A stretch of DNA of 64,000 bases. It comes from VMGX01 sp041658885. GTDB taxonomy: Bacteria; Patescibacteriota; Minisyncoccia; Phycocordibacterales; 21-14-all-36-13. The position numbers were made by a program, and so were the translations under genes. Shown in pieces: positions 6,993 through 14,733 of the stretch (positions within the stretch are counted from its first letter, which is position 1; each line of letters starts with the position of its first letter). The notes below the pieces were generated by a model. The model was not told the origin of the DNA, searched no databases, and saw nothing but the letters and a program-made list of their open reading frames with translations. The stretch spans positions 128,250-192,249 of the forward strand of contig JBAZZJ010000001.1 in the NCBI GenBank assembly GCA_041658885.1. Reading direction: 5' to 3'.

Positions 6993-8213
6993 ATGATTTC
7001 AAACAAAAACAAAAAAATATTTGTAGCAATGTCGGGTGGAGTTGATTCATCTGTGTCAGCATTTTTGCTGAAAGAAAAAGGTTATGACATAATCGGTGTT
7101 TTTATAAAAGTTTGGCATCCTGAATTTGCAGAATGTGATTGGAAAAAAGAAAGAGATGATGCGATGAGAATTTGTGCCCAGTTGAACATTCCATTTTTAA
7201 CTTTTGATTTTGAAAAAGAATACAAAAAAGAGGTAGCTGATTATATGATTGAGGAATATAAAAATGGAAGAACCCCAAATCCGGATGTAATGTGTAATAA
7301 AAATATAAAGTTTGGAGCATTTTTGAATAAGGCACAAGAGATGGGGGCTGATATGATTGCAACTGGACACTATGCTCGTCTAAAGACGACGCAGATTCAC
7401 CCTGTTAAATCCAGCGAGGCTAGTCCGCCTACGGCGGAATTTAACAGGGCAAGCGCAGATTCACCCCGCCATGGCGGGGCAAGCACGCAGATTCACCCCG
7501 CCAAAGGCGGGGTAAACGCAGATAATTCTGTTTATAAATTATGTGCTGGAGTTGATAAAGAAAAAGATCAGTCATATTTTTTGTGGACATTAAATCAGGA
7601 ACAATTAAAATACACATTTTTCCCAGTTGGAGATTTGGAAAAAAGTGAGGTAAGAAAAATAGCCAAAGAAAATAATTTGGTTACAGCTGAAAAGAAAGAT
7701 AGCCAAGGTGTTTGTTTTATTGGGAAAATTCAAATGAAGGAGTTTCTTAAGAATTTTGTTAAAGAAAAAAAAGGAAATGTTTTAAACGAGAAAGAAGAAG
7801 TAATTGGTTATCATGAAGGAGCGTTTTTTTATACGATAGGACAGAGACACGGATTTGTTATTACAAAAAAAAGGCCTAACCAAAAACCTTTTTATATAAT
7901 TTCAAAGAATATAGATAATAATACAATCATTGTCCGCGAAGGTGATGAAAAAGAATCTTCACTTTATAATTCAAATAAAATAGAAATAGAAAAAATAAAT
8001 TGGATTTTTGGAGAAAAACCCAATGAAAATAAAAAATATTTTGGGAGAATAAGATATCGTCAATCACTTCAAAATTGTTCAATCAAATATGAAGATGAAA
8101 AAACCTTTATAATTTTTGAGGAAAAACAAAAGGCAGTTGCTTTAGGTCAATCGGTCGTTTTGTATGATGAGGAAGAATGTTTGGGAGGAGGAGTTATAGA
8201 AAAAATTTTGTAA
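6993..8213 (+). CDS. mnmA: tRNA-uridine 2-sulfurtransferase with a repeat-encoded insert
   Basis: Thiolates U34 of Lys, Glu and Gln tRNAs. It has PP-loop SGGVDSS at residues 14-20, catalytic Cys in NPDVMCN, ATGHYAR, and the second catalytic Cys in DSQGVCFIG. Between ATGHYARLK and CAGVDKEKDQSYFL, where relatives have only a few residues, about 44 residues are encoded by three palindromic repeats (7390-7523). The ATG at 6993 is chosen; a TTG three codons earlier is possible. No ribosome site is seen. A terminator hairpin lies at 8304-8340. Confidence 0.94.
   Translation: MISNKNKKIFVAMSGGVDSSVSAFLLKEKGYDIIGVFIKVWHPEFAECDWKKERDDAMRICAQLNIPFLTFDFEKEYKKEVADYMIEEYKNGRTPNPDVMCNKNIKFGAFLNKAQEMGADMIATGHYARLKTTQIHPVKSSEASPPTAEFNRASADSPRHGGASTQIHPAKGGVNADNSVYKLCAGVDKEKDQSYFLWTLNQEQLKYTFFPVGDLEKSEVRKIAKENNLVTAEKKDSQGVCFIGKIQMKEFLKNFVKEKKGNVLNEKEEVIGYHEGAFFYTIGQRHGFVITKKRPNQKPFYIISKNIDNNTIIVREGDEKESSLYNSNKIEIEKINWIFGEKPNENKKYFGRIRYRQSLQNCSIKYEDEKTFIIFEEKQKAVALGQSVVLYDEEECLGGGVIEKIL
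7390..7523 (+). repeat. three palindromic units separated by CGCAGAT inside mnmA
   Basis: Four copies of CGCAGAT (7390, 7454, 7486, 7517) delimit three units of the form TTCACCC...GGG: one with ends CCTGTTAAAT/ATTTAACAGGG, then CCCCGCCATGGCGGGG, then CCCCGCCAAAGGCGGGG. G+C is far above the surrounding gene. The frame stays open through all three. CGCAGAT-bounded units also occur at 10923-11076 and 54042-54193. Confidence 0.9.
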
Positions 8214-8229
8214 AAATTTTTTCAAATGT

Positions 8230-8301
8230 TTAATTTCTAATTTCCCCCAGTTAAATATCCTATGGATTTAACGGGGCAAGTAATTACTAATGAAATTTTT
8301 T
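8230..8301. repeat. AT-rich repeat interrupted by a CCCC...GGGG hairpin
   Basis: TAATTTCTAATTT and TAATTACTAATGAAATTTTTTAA flank CCCCCAGTTAAAT...ATTTAACGGGG. The flanks resemble the uninterrupted AT-rich repeat at 37823-37861, so this looks like one repeat inserted in another. Confidence 0.6.
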
Positions 8302-8303
8302 AA

Positions 8304-8340
8304 AAATCACATATACACCATAACGTGTATGTGATTTTAA
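8304..8340 (+). terminator. terminator after mnmA
   Basis: AAATCACATATACAC, loop CATAAC, GTGTATGTGATTTT, then AATAT. A long stem with one wobble pair. Confidence 0.7.
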
Positions 8341-8356
8341 TATACAAATAAACTTC

Positions 8357-8384
8357 TTGACATATCTATTTTAAGGTGTATAAT
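8357..8384 (+). promoter_or_regulatory. promoter of the 8432 gene
   Basis: TTGACA, 16 bases, TATAAT: both boxes perfect. Confidence 0.85.
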
Positions 8385-8431
8385 TCTCTCCGAATTAAAT
8401 AGTTTTTTGTCATAAATTAAAGGAGATTAAA

Positions 8432-8758
8432 ATGTATCCTTCATTAACAACAATTGGAGCTGTTTTAGCTTTTTCAATAGCTTTTATTCTTCTTGGAATT
8501 CTTTTGGGAATCTTGAAGGATTTCCGGGATAGAAAATTTTTTTTGATAATGTTTGGTGCTTCTATTATACTCACACTAGTCATTATTTTCTCAATAATAG
8601 TGTCACAACAACTTTATTACGCCCGGATGGGACAACTCAGTGGAGTTTTATTTTTTTGTGGTTCTTTTTTAATTACCGTCGGAATTAAGGGTGGAATTAT
8701 AAAAGAACAGCAAGGTGGGAATGTTGGAATAGGGGCAACAAAGCCAGGTATAAATTAA
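8432..8758 (+). CDS. small membrane protein, 108 aa
   Basis: Unknown protein with three likely transmembrane helices (about residues 6-28, 37-58 and 68-86) and a short Gly-rich C-terminal tail (QQGGNVGIGATKPGIN). AAAGGAG lies seven bases before the ATG. A perfect promoter upstream and a clean terminator downstream make it a complete single-gene unit. No family is recognised. Confidence 0.8.
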   Translation: MYPSLTTIGAVLAFSIAFILLGILLGILKDFRDRKFFLIMFGASIILTLVIIFSIIVSQQLYYARMGQLSGVLFFCGSFLITVGIKGGIIKEQQGGNVGIGATKPGIN

Positions 8759-8769
8759 TGTATTTTAAA

Positions 8770-8798
8770 GCGCCAGTTTTTACTGGCGCATTTTTTTT
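8770..8798 (+). terminator. terminator after the 8432 gene
   Basis: GCGCCAGT, TTTT, ACTGGCGC, then ATTTTTTTT. Confidence 0.9.
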
Positions 8799-8837
8799 AT
8801 TATTTTCTTTTAACATGTTAAAATATAAAGGACAAAT

Positions 8838-9266
8838 ATGGATTTTTATAAAGAAAATAAAAAGTGGACTTTGATATTAACAATTATAATAGTTGGAATA
8901 ATTTTTATTGCATCTTTTAGTAGTATTTTTGGTGAGAAAAAAAATAATGAACAAACTCCAGTAATAAATTCAATAACGGCAATTCATTCTTTTAAAAGTG
9001 GTTTGCATGATTATATTGGTACGATTAAATTACCAACCCCGTGTTATACGTTAAGTGTTGACGCAATTGTAAGAGAATCTTTTCCAGAGGATGTAACAAT
9101 TAGATTTACAATACAAGAAGACAAAAAAGAAAACCAAATTTGTACACAAGCTTTAACAGAAAAAAGTTTTAGGATTATTTTTCAAGCTAGCAACGAAGCA
9201 AAAGTTCATGCAGTTGTAAATGATATTCAAGTTCAGTTTAACACTGAAGAAAAAATAGAAAAATAA
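8838..9266 (+). CDS. membrane-anchored beta-rich protein, 142 aa
   Basis: Unknown protein. A short basic N-terminus and one hydrophobic segment (about residues 12-32) suggest a signal anchor with the rest outside the cell. The exported part is beta-rich and has two cysteines (PTPCYTL and NQICTQ) that could form a disulfide. AAAGGAC precedes the ATG and a TAAAAT box lies further upstream. The stop is followed within a few bases by repeat element A, which leads into the next gene. Confidence 0.7.
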   Translation: MDFYKENKKWTLILTIIIVGIIFIASFSSIFGEKKNNEQTPVINSITAIHSFKSGLHDYIGTIKLPTPCYTLSVDAIVRESFPEDVTIRFTIQEDKKENQICTQALTEKSFRIIFQASNEAKVHAVVNDIQVQFNTEEKIEK

Positions 9267-9272
9267 GACTTG

Positions 9273-9395
9273 TCCCGTTAGAAATAAAATACTAAATTTG
9301 TATACAAAATAATTAAAAATAAAAGTTATAATGTTAAAAAAGAATTATAAATTAATCTATGGAAATGCCTTTGGCAATTCCAATTTCTAACTGGA
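9273..9395 (+). mobile_element. 123-bp TIR element family A, copy upstream of the ATP-cone gene
   Basis: It begins TCCCGTTAGAAAT and ends ATTTCTAACTGGA, the final A being the A of the ATG at 9395. An internal ATG at 9359 opens the in-frame peptide MEMPLAIPISNW. AATTATAAATTAA lies just before that ATG at -10 spacing. Confidence 0.85.
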
Positions 9396-10246
9396 TGCAA
9401 GAAAAAATAACAATTAAAAAAGCGGATGGAAGTTTGGAATTTTTTGATCCAAACAAACTTTTAGATTCTCTTCAAAAATCAGGAGCAACAAAAGAAATGG
9501 CTGACGATGTCTTAAAGCAAATAGGAAGAGAAATTCAAGATGGGATGAGAACGTCCTATATCTATCATAGGGCGTTTAAATTATTGAGAGTAAAATCTGA
9601 ACCAGTTGCCTCGGTTTATTCTTTAAAAAGGGCACTGATGGAGTTGGGTCCGAGTGGTTTTCCTTTTGAAGCTCTTGTATCTGAAATTTTTGAAAAAAAA
9701 GGATATAAAACGCAATTAGATGTAATTATGGAGGGGCGTTGTGTTGAACATGAAATAGATGTAATTGCTGAAAATGATAAAGAATTTTTAGTTTGTGAGG
9801 CAAAGTTTCACAATAATAGTGGAATAAAATCTGATTTAAAAGTTGCTCTTTATGTAGATGCAAGATGTAAAGATTTATTAAAGGGAAATTTTGGAGGAAA
9901 AAAGAAAGAAAATCTCTCCGCACAATTTTGGATTATTACAAACACTAAATTTACAAAAAATGCCATTCTTTATGGAAAATGTGCTGGTTTAAATATGATT
10001 GGATGGGGATATCCTAAAAAGGGTAATTTACAGGATTTGATTGAAGAGGCTGAATTACATCCAATTACGGTTTTGATTAATCTTACAAATCAGGAAAAAA
10101 GGATGCTTTTTGATAAAAAGATAGTTTTGTGCAAGGATCTTGTAGAAAATAGAAAGTTACTTGTTGATATTGGGGTTAAAGAGCAAAGAACAGACAGAAT
10201 AATAAATGAAGCAATACAGGTTTTAAAAACAAAAAGGACCAAGTAG
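9395..10246 (+). CDS. ATP-cone domain fused to an Mrr-like restriction-endonuclease fold
   Basis: The N-terminal 80 residues look like an ATP-cone (ITIKKADGSLEFFDPNKL, then YHRAFKLLR), the nucleotide-binding module of ribonucleotide reductases and NrdR. The next part resembles Mrr-type PD-(D/E)XK nucleases: FEALVSEIFEKKGY, then EIDVIAENDKEFLVCEAKF, giving D and ExK metal ligands. It may be a nucleotide-responsive nuclease; that is inference. The gene stands alone. Its start codon is completed by the upstream repeat, and a 12-codon longer frame begins inside it. Confidence 0.8.
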   Translation: MQEKITIKKADGSLEFFDPNKLLDSLQKSGATKEMADDVLKQIGREIQDGMRTSYIYHRAFKLLRVKSEPVASVYSLKRALMELGPSGFPFEALVSEIFEKKGYKTQLDVIMEGRCVEHEIDVIAENDKEFLVCEAKFHNNSGIKSDLKVALYVDARCKDLLKGNFGGKKKENLSAQFWIITNTKFTKNAILYGKCAGLNMIGWGYPKKGNLQDLIEEAELHPITVLINLTNQEKRMLFDKKIVLCKDLVENRKLLVDIGVKEQRTDRIINEAIQVLKTKRTK

Positions 10247-10298
10247 CTTTATTTGAATAAATTTTAATTTGTTTATATAATATGGGCTTGTAATTTGT

Positions 10299-10904
10299 AT
10301 GAGTAAAAAAGACAGAATTAAAAATAATGAAGTTTTTAATATGGACGAAGCAAATTACGAATATTTGCGAAACGGAGATATTGATGGTTTAAAAAAAAAT
10401 GAAATGAAAAAAATAATTATATACGCAGTGATCTTTTTTATTTTGGGATTTACAGTGTCTACTATTTTTTTTGGTGGAGATAAAGGTACTTTAAATTCAA
10501 AAGACGAACAAAAAAGTGAAGAAATAGTAAATAATCAAGAACCTCAACAGATAACTACCTCAGTTGGTGATTCTATAAGTGTAAAAAATCAACCATTCGG
10601 AAATATTGTTGTTATTTCAGAACTTGAGCTTAAAGAAACTGTTTGGGTTACTATTTATGAAAGTTTAGAAGATGGTGAGCTAGGAAATATATTGGGAGCG
10701 GGAGTTTTTGATAAAGGTTCTTATAAAAATGCAAGCATTGAATTATTAAGGGGAACAGAGGGAGAGTCAAAATATTATGTAAAACTTTTGAAAGATGATG
10801 GTGATAGAACTTTTGACCACACAAAAGATTTACCAGTAAAAAATATAGCAACGAAGAAAGATTTAATAACAACATTTAAAACTACTTCAGGAATGCCCAG
10901 ATAA
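10299..10904 (+). CDS. membrane-anchored extracellular domain protein, 201 aa
   Basis: About 45 polar N-terminal residues, one transmembrane helix (about residues 47-66, ending FFGG), a Ser/Glu/Gln-rich linker, then a beta-rich domain from about residue 95 (VKNQPFGNIVVISELEL, GAGVFDKGSY, LLKDDGD, TFDHTKDLPV). The domain resembles the DUF7282-type domains of surface proteins, a match made from memory. TATAAT lies about 17 bases before the ATG and no strong ribosome site is seen. Confidence 0.75.
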   Translation: MSKKDRIKNNEVFNMDEANYEYLRNGDIDGLKKNEMKKIIIYAVIFFILGFTVSTIFFGGDKGTLNSKDEQKSEEIVNNQEPQQITTSVGDSISVKNQPFGNIVVISELELKETVWVTIYESLEDGELGNILGAGVFDKGSYKNASIELLRGTEGESKYYVKLLKDDGDRTFDHTKDLPVKNIATKKDLITTFKTTSGMPR

Positions 10905-10922
10905 TTTGTCTGGCGACAAATT

Positions 10923-11076
10923 CGCAGATTTACCCCATTAAACCCTGCAAAGCAGGAATTCGCTCAAAGCGAATTATTTAACAGGGCGAGCGCAGATTCA
11001 CCCCGTAAAATATGATGCTTTAGCATCATAAAATCTAAAGGTTTTTATTCCACAGGGTAAACGCAGATACGCGCAG
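10923..11076. repeat. intergenic array of CGCAGAT-bounded palindromic units
   Basis: Most of the 10905-11193 gap. One unit has ends CCCCATTAAA/TTTAACAGGG with inner hairpins CCTGCAAAGCAGG and TTCGCTCAAAGCGAA. The second (11001-11057) is the ATGATGCTTTAGCATCAT hairpin element related to 36323-36379. CGCAGAT copies separate and end the units. No coding capacity. Confidence 0.85.
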
Positions 11077-11093
11077 ATATAAAAACAATAAAA

Positions 11094-11150
11094 CGATAAA
11101 ACAAAAACTATTTTCTAATTTAATTAAATAGTTGAATAGTTAAAAAATAA
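11094..11150 (-). repeat. shared 3' module downstream of the 11194 gene
   Basis: On the minus strand, after the terminator T run, the sequence contains AACTATTCAACTATTTAA and ends in AAATAGTTTTT. A near-identical block follows the terminator of an unrelated gene at 57815-57863. Confidence 0.75.
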
Positions 11151-11154
11151 AAAG

Positions 11155-11181
11155 ACCGGTACATTTTAATTATGTACCGGT
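11155..11181 (-). terminator. terminator of the 11194 gene
   Basis: ACCGGTACA, loop, TGTACCGGT. On the minus strand CTTTTTATTTTTT follows. Confidence 0.85.
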
Positions 11182-11193
11182 ATCAATTTAATT

Positions 11194-11571
11194 TCACTTA
11201 AATCTTATGGTTATGTCATTTAGACCATAATAAACACTATAATAAACAGTATCATCTTTATACTTAAATTCTGTAAACTTAAGTTTTGGCGAGTTTTCTA
11301 ATTTTGCACTTATTTCGATTTTACCTCTTATCGCATCATCTCTATGCAATTTATGTTCTGTCAGGGCACGAATCACTACTTTTAGTGCATTTCTCTTTTT
11401 CCACTCAAAATATACAAAAAGTGGTAGAAAAGAAACAAGAAATGATAATGAAAATACAAGTGCAACATAATTATTATAATCACTGTTTTGTACTTTTGGC
11501 CCTATGCTTGCAAGAAATACAATTGTTGCTAAGGCCAAAAAGTAAACAATTATTGCAATATACCTTGTCAT
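11194..11571 (-). CDS. two-helix membrane protein, paralogue of 59736-60116
   Basis: Unknown 125-aa protein. Two transmembrane helices (about residues 4-24 and 33-54), then YFEWKKRNALKVVIRAL and a beta-rich cytoplasmic tail ending VYYSVYYGLNDITI. The protein at 59736-60116 shares IVYF, the NYV/NYL motif, YFEW+K and YSVYYG(L/V)N(D/N), so the two are paralogues 48 kb apart. ACGGAGG lies about nine bases before the ATG. A perfect promoter and a terminator make it a stand-alone unit. Confidence 0.82.
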   Translation of the reverse strand: MTRYIAIIVYFLALATIVFLASIGPKVQNSDYNNYVALVFSLSFLVSFLPLFVYFEWKKRNALKVVIRALTEHKLHRDDAIRGKIEISAKLENSPKLKFTEFKYKDDTVYYSVYYGLNDITIRFK

Positions 11572-11641
11572 TTTTTCCTCCGTGGAAATTAGTTTGAAAT
11601 TTATTTTTTACTCAAAAAACCACCTTTATTTTCTGAAAGAT

Positions 11642-11670
11642 ATTATATACCCAAATCATTTTTTTGTCAA
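11642..11670 (-). promoter_or_regulatory. promoter of the 11194 gene
   Basis: Minus-strand TTGACA, 17 bases, TATAAT. Confidence 0.85.
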
Positions 11671-11685
11671 CTTTTTTTGTTTTGC

Positions 11686-11752
11686 TTGCCCCGTTAAATA
11701 ATTTTGCTGTTAGCAAAATTCCTGCGTAGCAGGATTTAATAGGGTGAATTTT
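11686..11752. repeat. CCCC-bounded palindromic element
   Basis: CCCCGTTAAATAATTTTGC...CCTGCGTAGCAGG...ATTTAATAGGG. It has the same ends and one inner hairpin in common with the repeat inside smc at 1882-1937. Confidence 0.75.
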
Positions 11753-11807
11753 ACCTTTTTGCAGATTTGAGATATTAGATTTAAGATTTAAGATGAATTT
11801 ATTATGT

Positions 11808-11813
11808 TATAAT
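11808..11813 (+). promoter_or_regulatory. -10 box six bases before a start codon (leaderless start)
   Basis: TATAAT with six bases before ATG; the transcript should begin at or next to the A of the start codon. Confidence 0.65.
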
Positions 11814-11819
11814 AAATTT

Positions 11820-12632
11820 ATGTCTGAATACTACAATTCATTAAGAACAAGAAATTTGTTTGATCCTGATTCAAAAGAATCATTCAAATTGAGCAGGTCA
11901 AAAATTGATTTATTTGTTGAGTGCCCGAGATGTTTTTATTTAGACAGACGACTTGGAGTCGGGAGACCTCCAGGGTTTCCTTTTGCTTTAAATAGCGCTG
12001 TGGACGCACTTCTTAAAAAGGAATTTGATATCCACAGAGCAAATGAAACAACTCATCCAATGATGAAAGCATATAAAATAGATGCGGTTCCTTTTCAAAA
12101 CGAAAAAATAGATGAGTGGAGAAATAATTTTAAAGGAATTCAATTTTTGCACAAGAAAACAAACTTTTTAATTTTTGGAGCAATTGATGATGTCTGGATA
12201 AATTCTAAAAAAGAACTTCACATTGTTGATTACAAATCTACAAGCAAGGATGATGAAGTTAATTTAGATGCAGAATGGCAAGACGGATACAAAAGACAAA
12301 TGGAAATATACAGATGGCTTTTTGTGAACAACGGATTTAAAGTTTCTGACACGGGTTATTTTGTTTATGCAAATGGTAAAAAAGATAGAGAAGCTTTTGA
12401 TGCAAAGTTAGAATTTGATGTAAAAATTATTCCTTATAAATCTGAAAATCTGGATTGGATTGAAAAAGCTCTTGTAGATATGAGAAAATGTTTGACTGAC
12501 GATAGAGTCCCAAAAGAAGGAAAGAGATGTGATTATTGTCCTTATAGAGATTCTGCATTAGGTGTTGTTGAAAGACATAAAAAATTTAAAACAAAAATAG
12601 ATAAAAAATCTTCTGGTGGTTTATTGTTTTAA
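11820..12632 (+). CDS. PD-(D/E)XK nuclease with Cas4/AddB-like cysteines
   Basis: Resembles the RecB/AddB/Cas4 nuclease group. The N-terminal SRSKIDLFVECPRCFYLD carries two cysteines. The core has FGAIDDVW and HIVDYKST, giving the D...DYK metal ligands. A C-terminal KRCDYCPYRD carries two more cysteines, so four can hold an iron-sulfur cluster as in AddB and Cas4. The 270-aa length suits a stand-alone exonuclease. There is no CRISPR locus nearby, so a repair role is likelier. TATAAT at 11808-11813 ends six bases before the ATG, indicating a leaderless message. Confidence 0.85.
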   Translation: MSEYYNSLRTRNLFDPDSKESFKLSRSKIDLFVECPRCFYLDRRLGVGRPPGFPFALNSAVDALLKKEFDIHRANETTHPMMKAYKIDAVPFQNEKIDEWRNNFKGIQFLHKKTNFLIFGAIDDVWINSKKELHIVDYKSTSKDDEVNLDAEWQDGYKRQMEIYRWLFVNNGFKVSDTGYFVYANGKKDREAFDAKLEFDVKIIPYKSENLDWIEKALVDMRKCLTDDRVPKEGKRCDYCPYRDSALGVVERHKKFKTKIDKKSSGGLLF

Positions 12633-12673
12633 TTCAATTCAAGGATTACTCTTGTATTCTTGTATTTTCTAAT

Positions 12674-13324
12674 ATGAACTCGTATAAAGATCTAATAAAT
12701 CATTTAAAAAACACAAGGGTTTTAAGAAATTCTGAAATAAAAAAAGCCTTTGAAAAAATTGATAGAGCTGATTTTGTGAGAGCGGAATGTAAAATGGAAG
12801 CGTATGAAGATTACCCACTGCCAATAGGATACTGGCAGACAATTTCTCAACCAACGACGGTCGCGTTTATGTTAGAACTTCTGAATCCTCAAAAGGGCGA
12901 TAAAATTTTGGATGTAGGTTCTGGTTCGGGCTGGACTACAGCTCTGCTTTCTGAAATTGTTGGTCCTGAAGGGAAAATTTTTGGGATAGATATCGTACCA
13001 GAACTTGTTAATTTTGGAAGAACAAATTTGGCTAAATATAATTTTGACAATTGTCAAATAATAAACGTTAAAGGAGAAATTGGATTAAAAAAACATGCTC
13101 CATATAAGAGAATTCTTGTTTCGGCAAGTTTTGAAGAAGAAATTCCAAAAGAACTTTTGGAACAATTAGATATTGGTGGAATAATGATAGCATCCGTTCT
13201 AAATTCAATTTTTAGAATTAAAAAGTTATCAAATGGGAAATTAGAGAAAAAAGAATATCCTGGTTTTTCTTTTGTTCCGTTTATTAATCAAAAAAGTGAT
13301 AAAACAAGAAAACAACCCCATTAG
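12674..13324 (+). CDS. pcm: protein-L-isoaspartate O-methyltransferase
   Basis: Repairs isoaspartyl residues in damaged proteins using S-adenosylmethionine. Evidence: RADFV, the active-site stretch PLPIGYWQTISQPTTVA (residues about 48-65), SAM motif LDVGSGSGWTTALL, FGIDIVPELV and the GGIMIAS strand. The length of 216 aa is normal. The last residues (QPH) and the TAG stop lie in the left end of a TIR repeat (CCCCATTAGAAAT), so the repeat supplied the stop. No ribosome site is apparent. Confidence 0.93.
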   Translation: MNSYKDLINHLKNTRVLRNSEIKKAFEKIDRADFVRAECKMEAYEDYPLPIGYWQTISQPTTVAFMLELLNPQKGDKILDVGSGSGWTTALLSEIVGPEGKIFGIDIVPELVNFGRTNLAKYNFDNCQIINVKGEIGLKKHAPYKRILVSASFEEEIPKELLEQLDIGGIMIASVLNSIFRIKKLSNGKLEKKEYPGFSFVPFINQKSDKTRKQPH

Positions 13325-13449
13325 AAATTCATGATGAGTAAAAAACTTTTTCAGAATATGAAAGCGAATCCGCCCGCCTGCGGTAGGCGGGCGGGGCAAG
13401 TAAAACAATAAAATTTACCCCGTAGCTTCGCAAAGCGAATGGTATGGGG
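13317..13449. repeat. mosaic of TIR elements between pcm and the glycosylase
   Basis: CCCCATTAGAAATTC begins at the pcm stop. A strong hairpin of CCGCCCGCC and GGCGGGCGG lies at about 13371-13395. A unit ACCCCGTAGCTTCGCAAAGCGAATGG...GGGGCAAG ends at about 13450. An ATG at 13439 inside the last unit is in frame with the next gene. Confidence 0.75.
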
Positions 13450-13474
13450 CAAGAAAACTAAAAAAATAGAAACA

Positions 13475-14080
13475 ATGATAGAAAATAAAAACAAAACCGA
13501 ATTGATGAAACAAATTCGCGACGAAGTTTTAAATTTAAAAGAATCTCCATTATATAAATTTAGAACAGAAAACCACTATTTTCCTGTGATAGGAGAGGGG
13601 AGTCATAATGCAAAAATTATGTTTATAGGAGAGGCCCCTGGTTTAAACGAAGCAAAAACAGGTAGACCTTTTTGTGGTAGAGCGGGTGAAATTTTAAACG
13701 AACTTCTTTTAACTGCGGGAATAAAAAGAGAAGATGTGTATATTGGAAATATTTTAAAAGATAGACCACAACAAAATAGAGACCCACTACCAAATGAAAT
13801 TAAAATTTATGGCCCATTTTTAGATAGACAAATAAATATAATTCAACCCAAGGTTATTGCTACACTCGGTAGATATTCAATGGACTACATTATGAGAAAG
13901 TTTGGTCTTAAATCAGAACTTTTACCAATAGGTCAAATGCATGGTAAGGTATTTGATACAAAAACTGAATATGGGAAAGTAAAGATAGCTGTTTTATATC
14001 ATCCCGCAGTCGCTGTTTATAATAATAAAACAAAAGACACACTCAAAGAAGATTTTATGATTTTAAAAAAATTTATATAA
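13475..14080 (+). CDS. family-4-like uracil-DNA glycosylase lacking the Fe-S cysteines
   Basis: Resembles family 4 uracil-DNA glycosylases, which remove uracil from DNA. Motifs: GEGSHNAKIMFIGEAPG, KTGRPFCGRAGEILNELL, VYIGNILKDRPQQNRDPLP, and the late HPAVAVYN. In the family four cysteines bind a 4Fe-4S cluster. Here the positions read LKESPLY instead of CxxCPLY, LKDRP instead of LKCRP, and KIYGPFLD where a Cys is expected, so all four are replaced. The glycosylase motifs are intact. ATG 13475 is preferred; ATG 13439 lies in the upstream repeat. Confidence 0.85.
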   Translation: MIENKNKTELMKQIRDEVLNLKESPLYKFRTENHYFPVIGEGSHNAKIMFIGEAPGLNEAKTGRPFCGRAGEILNELLLTAGIKREDVYIGNILKDRPQQNRDPLPNEIKIYGPFLDRQINIIQPKVIATLGRYSMDYIMRKFGLKSELLPIGQMHGKVFDTKTEYGKVKIAVLYHPAVAVYNNKTKDTLKEDFMILKKFI

Positions 14081-14093
14081 GAAATTGATATTG

Positions 14094-14129
14094 GCCGCTC
14101 TATTTCTGCGATAGCAAAGATAAGGCGAC
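14094..14129. repeat. 36-bp repeat left of the PaaX-like gene
   Basis: CCGCTCTAT...GCGATAGCAAAGATAAGGCGAC. A near copy lies on the other side of the gene at 14734-14769 in the same orientation. Each can fold weakly (CTATC...GATAAG). Confidence 0.8.
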
Positions 14130-14173
14130 CCTATTACAAAATGATAATATATGTATAAATTTATAAAATTTAT

Positions 14174-14722
14174 ATGAAAATATATAACAAGGGAGAACTT
14201 GCTAAAAACATTTTAAAAGCTATCAGTGGAACCGCATTTGTTATTGGTTCTTTGGCATTACCACAATTACCTATTGTTTATAAAATGTTTGATGCAGAAA
14301 GCAAAAGAGAAAAAGAAAGAATTAGGCGTGCAATAGATAAACTACAAAACAAAAAATATGTAAGAAAATATAAAAAAGATGGAGATGATATTATAGAAAT
14401 AACAGAAAATGGGAGAAAAGAGGTCTTGAAATACAAAATTGATGAAATAAAAATAAAAGAACAAAAAAGATGGGATGGTATATGGAGAATAATAATGTTT
14501 GATATTCCTGAAAAAAAGAAAACAGCTCGCGATGGGTTAACTCTAAAACTGATAAGAATGGGTTGTGCTCCAATACAAAAATCGGTTTTTGTTAGTCCAT
14601 ATGAATGTGAAAAAGAAATCAAATTTATTGGAGAATACTTTGGTATTGCAAAACATATAATTTTTCTTGAAGCAAATAAAATTAATAATGAAGATTCTTT
14701 AAAAAATGAGTTTGAGTTGTAA
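14174..14722 (+). CDS. PaaX-like regulator with Cas2-like domain
   Basis: The N-terminal 75 residues look like a winged helix (RIRRAIDKLQNKKYVRKYKKDGDDIIEITENGRK). The C-terminal half (RWDGIWRIIMFDIPEKKKTARDGL, then CAPIQKSVFVSPYECEKEI) matches the ferredoxin-like, Cas2-like domain of PaaX-type repressors, a recurrent orphan in CPR genomes. The 182-aa length lacks the C-terminal domain of full PaaX. The target is unknown. It is flanked by direct repeats (14094-14129 and 14734-14769), which could be transfer footprints or regulatory hairpins. Confidence 0.82.
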   Translation: MKIYNKGELAKNILKAISGTAFVIGSLALPQLPIVYKMFDAESKREKERIRRAIDKLQNKKYVRKYKKDGDDIIEITENGRKEVLKYKIDEIKIKEQKRWDGIWRIIMFDIPEKKKTARDGLTLKLIRMGCAPIQKSVFVSPYECEKEIKFIGEYFGIAKHIIFLEANKINNEDSLKNEFEL

Positions 14723-14733
14723 AATTATTTATA

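Noticed and set aside
7390..7523. Possible CRISPR-like array of CGCAGAT repeats
   Set aside because: The repeats are too short, unevenly spaced, separated by palindromes and translated inside mnmA. No CRISPR array is present in the window.
11820..12632. CRISPR Cas4 assignment
   Set aside because: Four cysteines and the nuclease motif suit AddB-like repair nucleases equally well, and there is no CRISPR context.
14174..14722. CRISPR Cas2 assignment
   Set aside because: The Cas2-like fold follows a winged helix in PaaX-type regulators, and no Cas1 or array is nearby.
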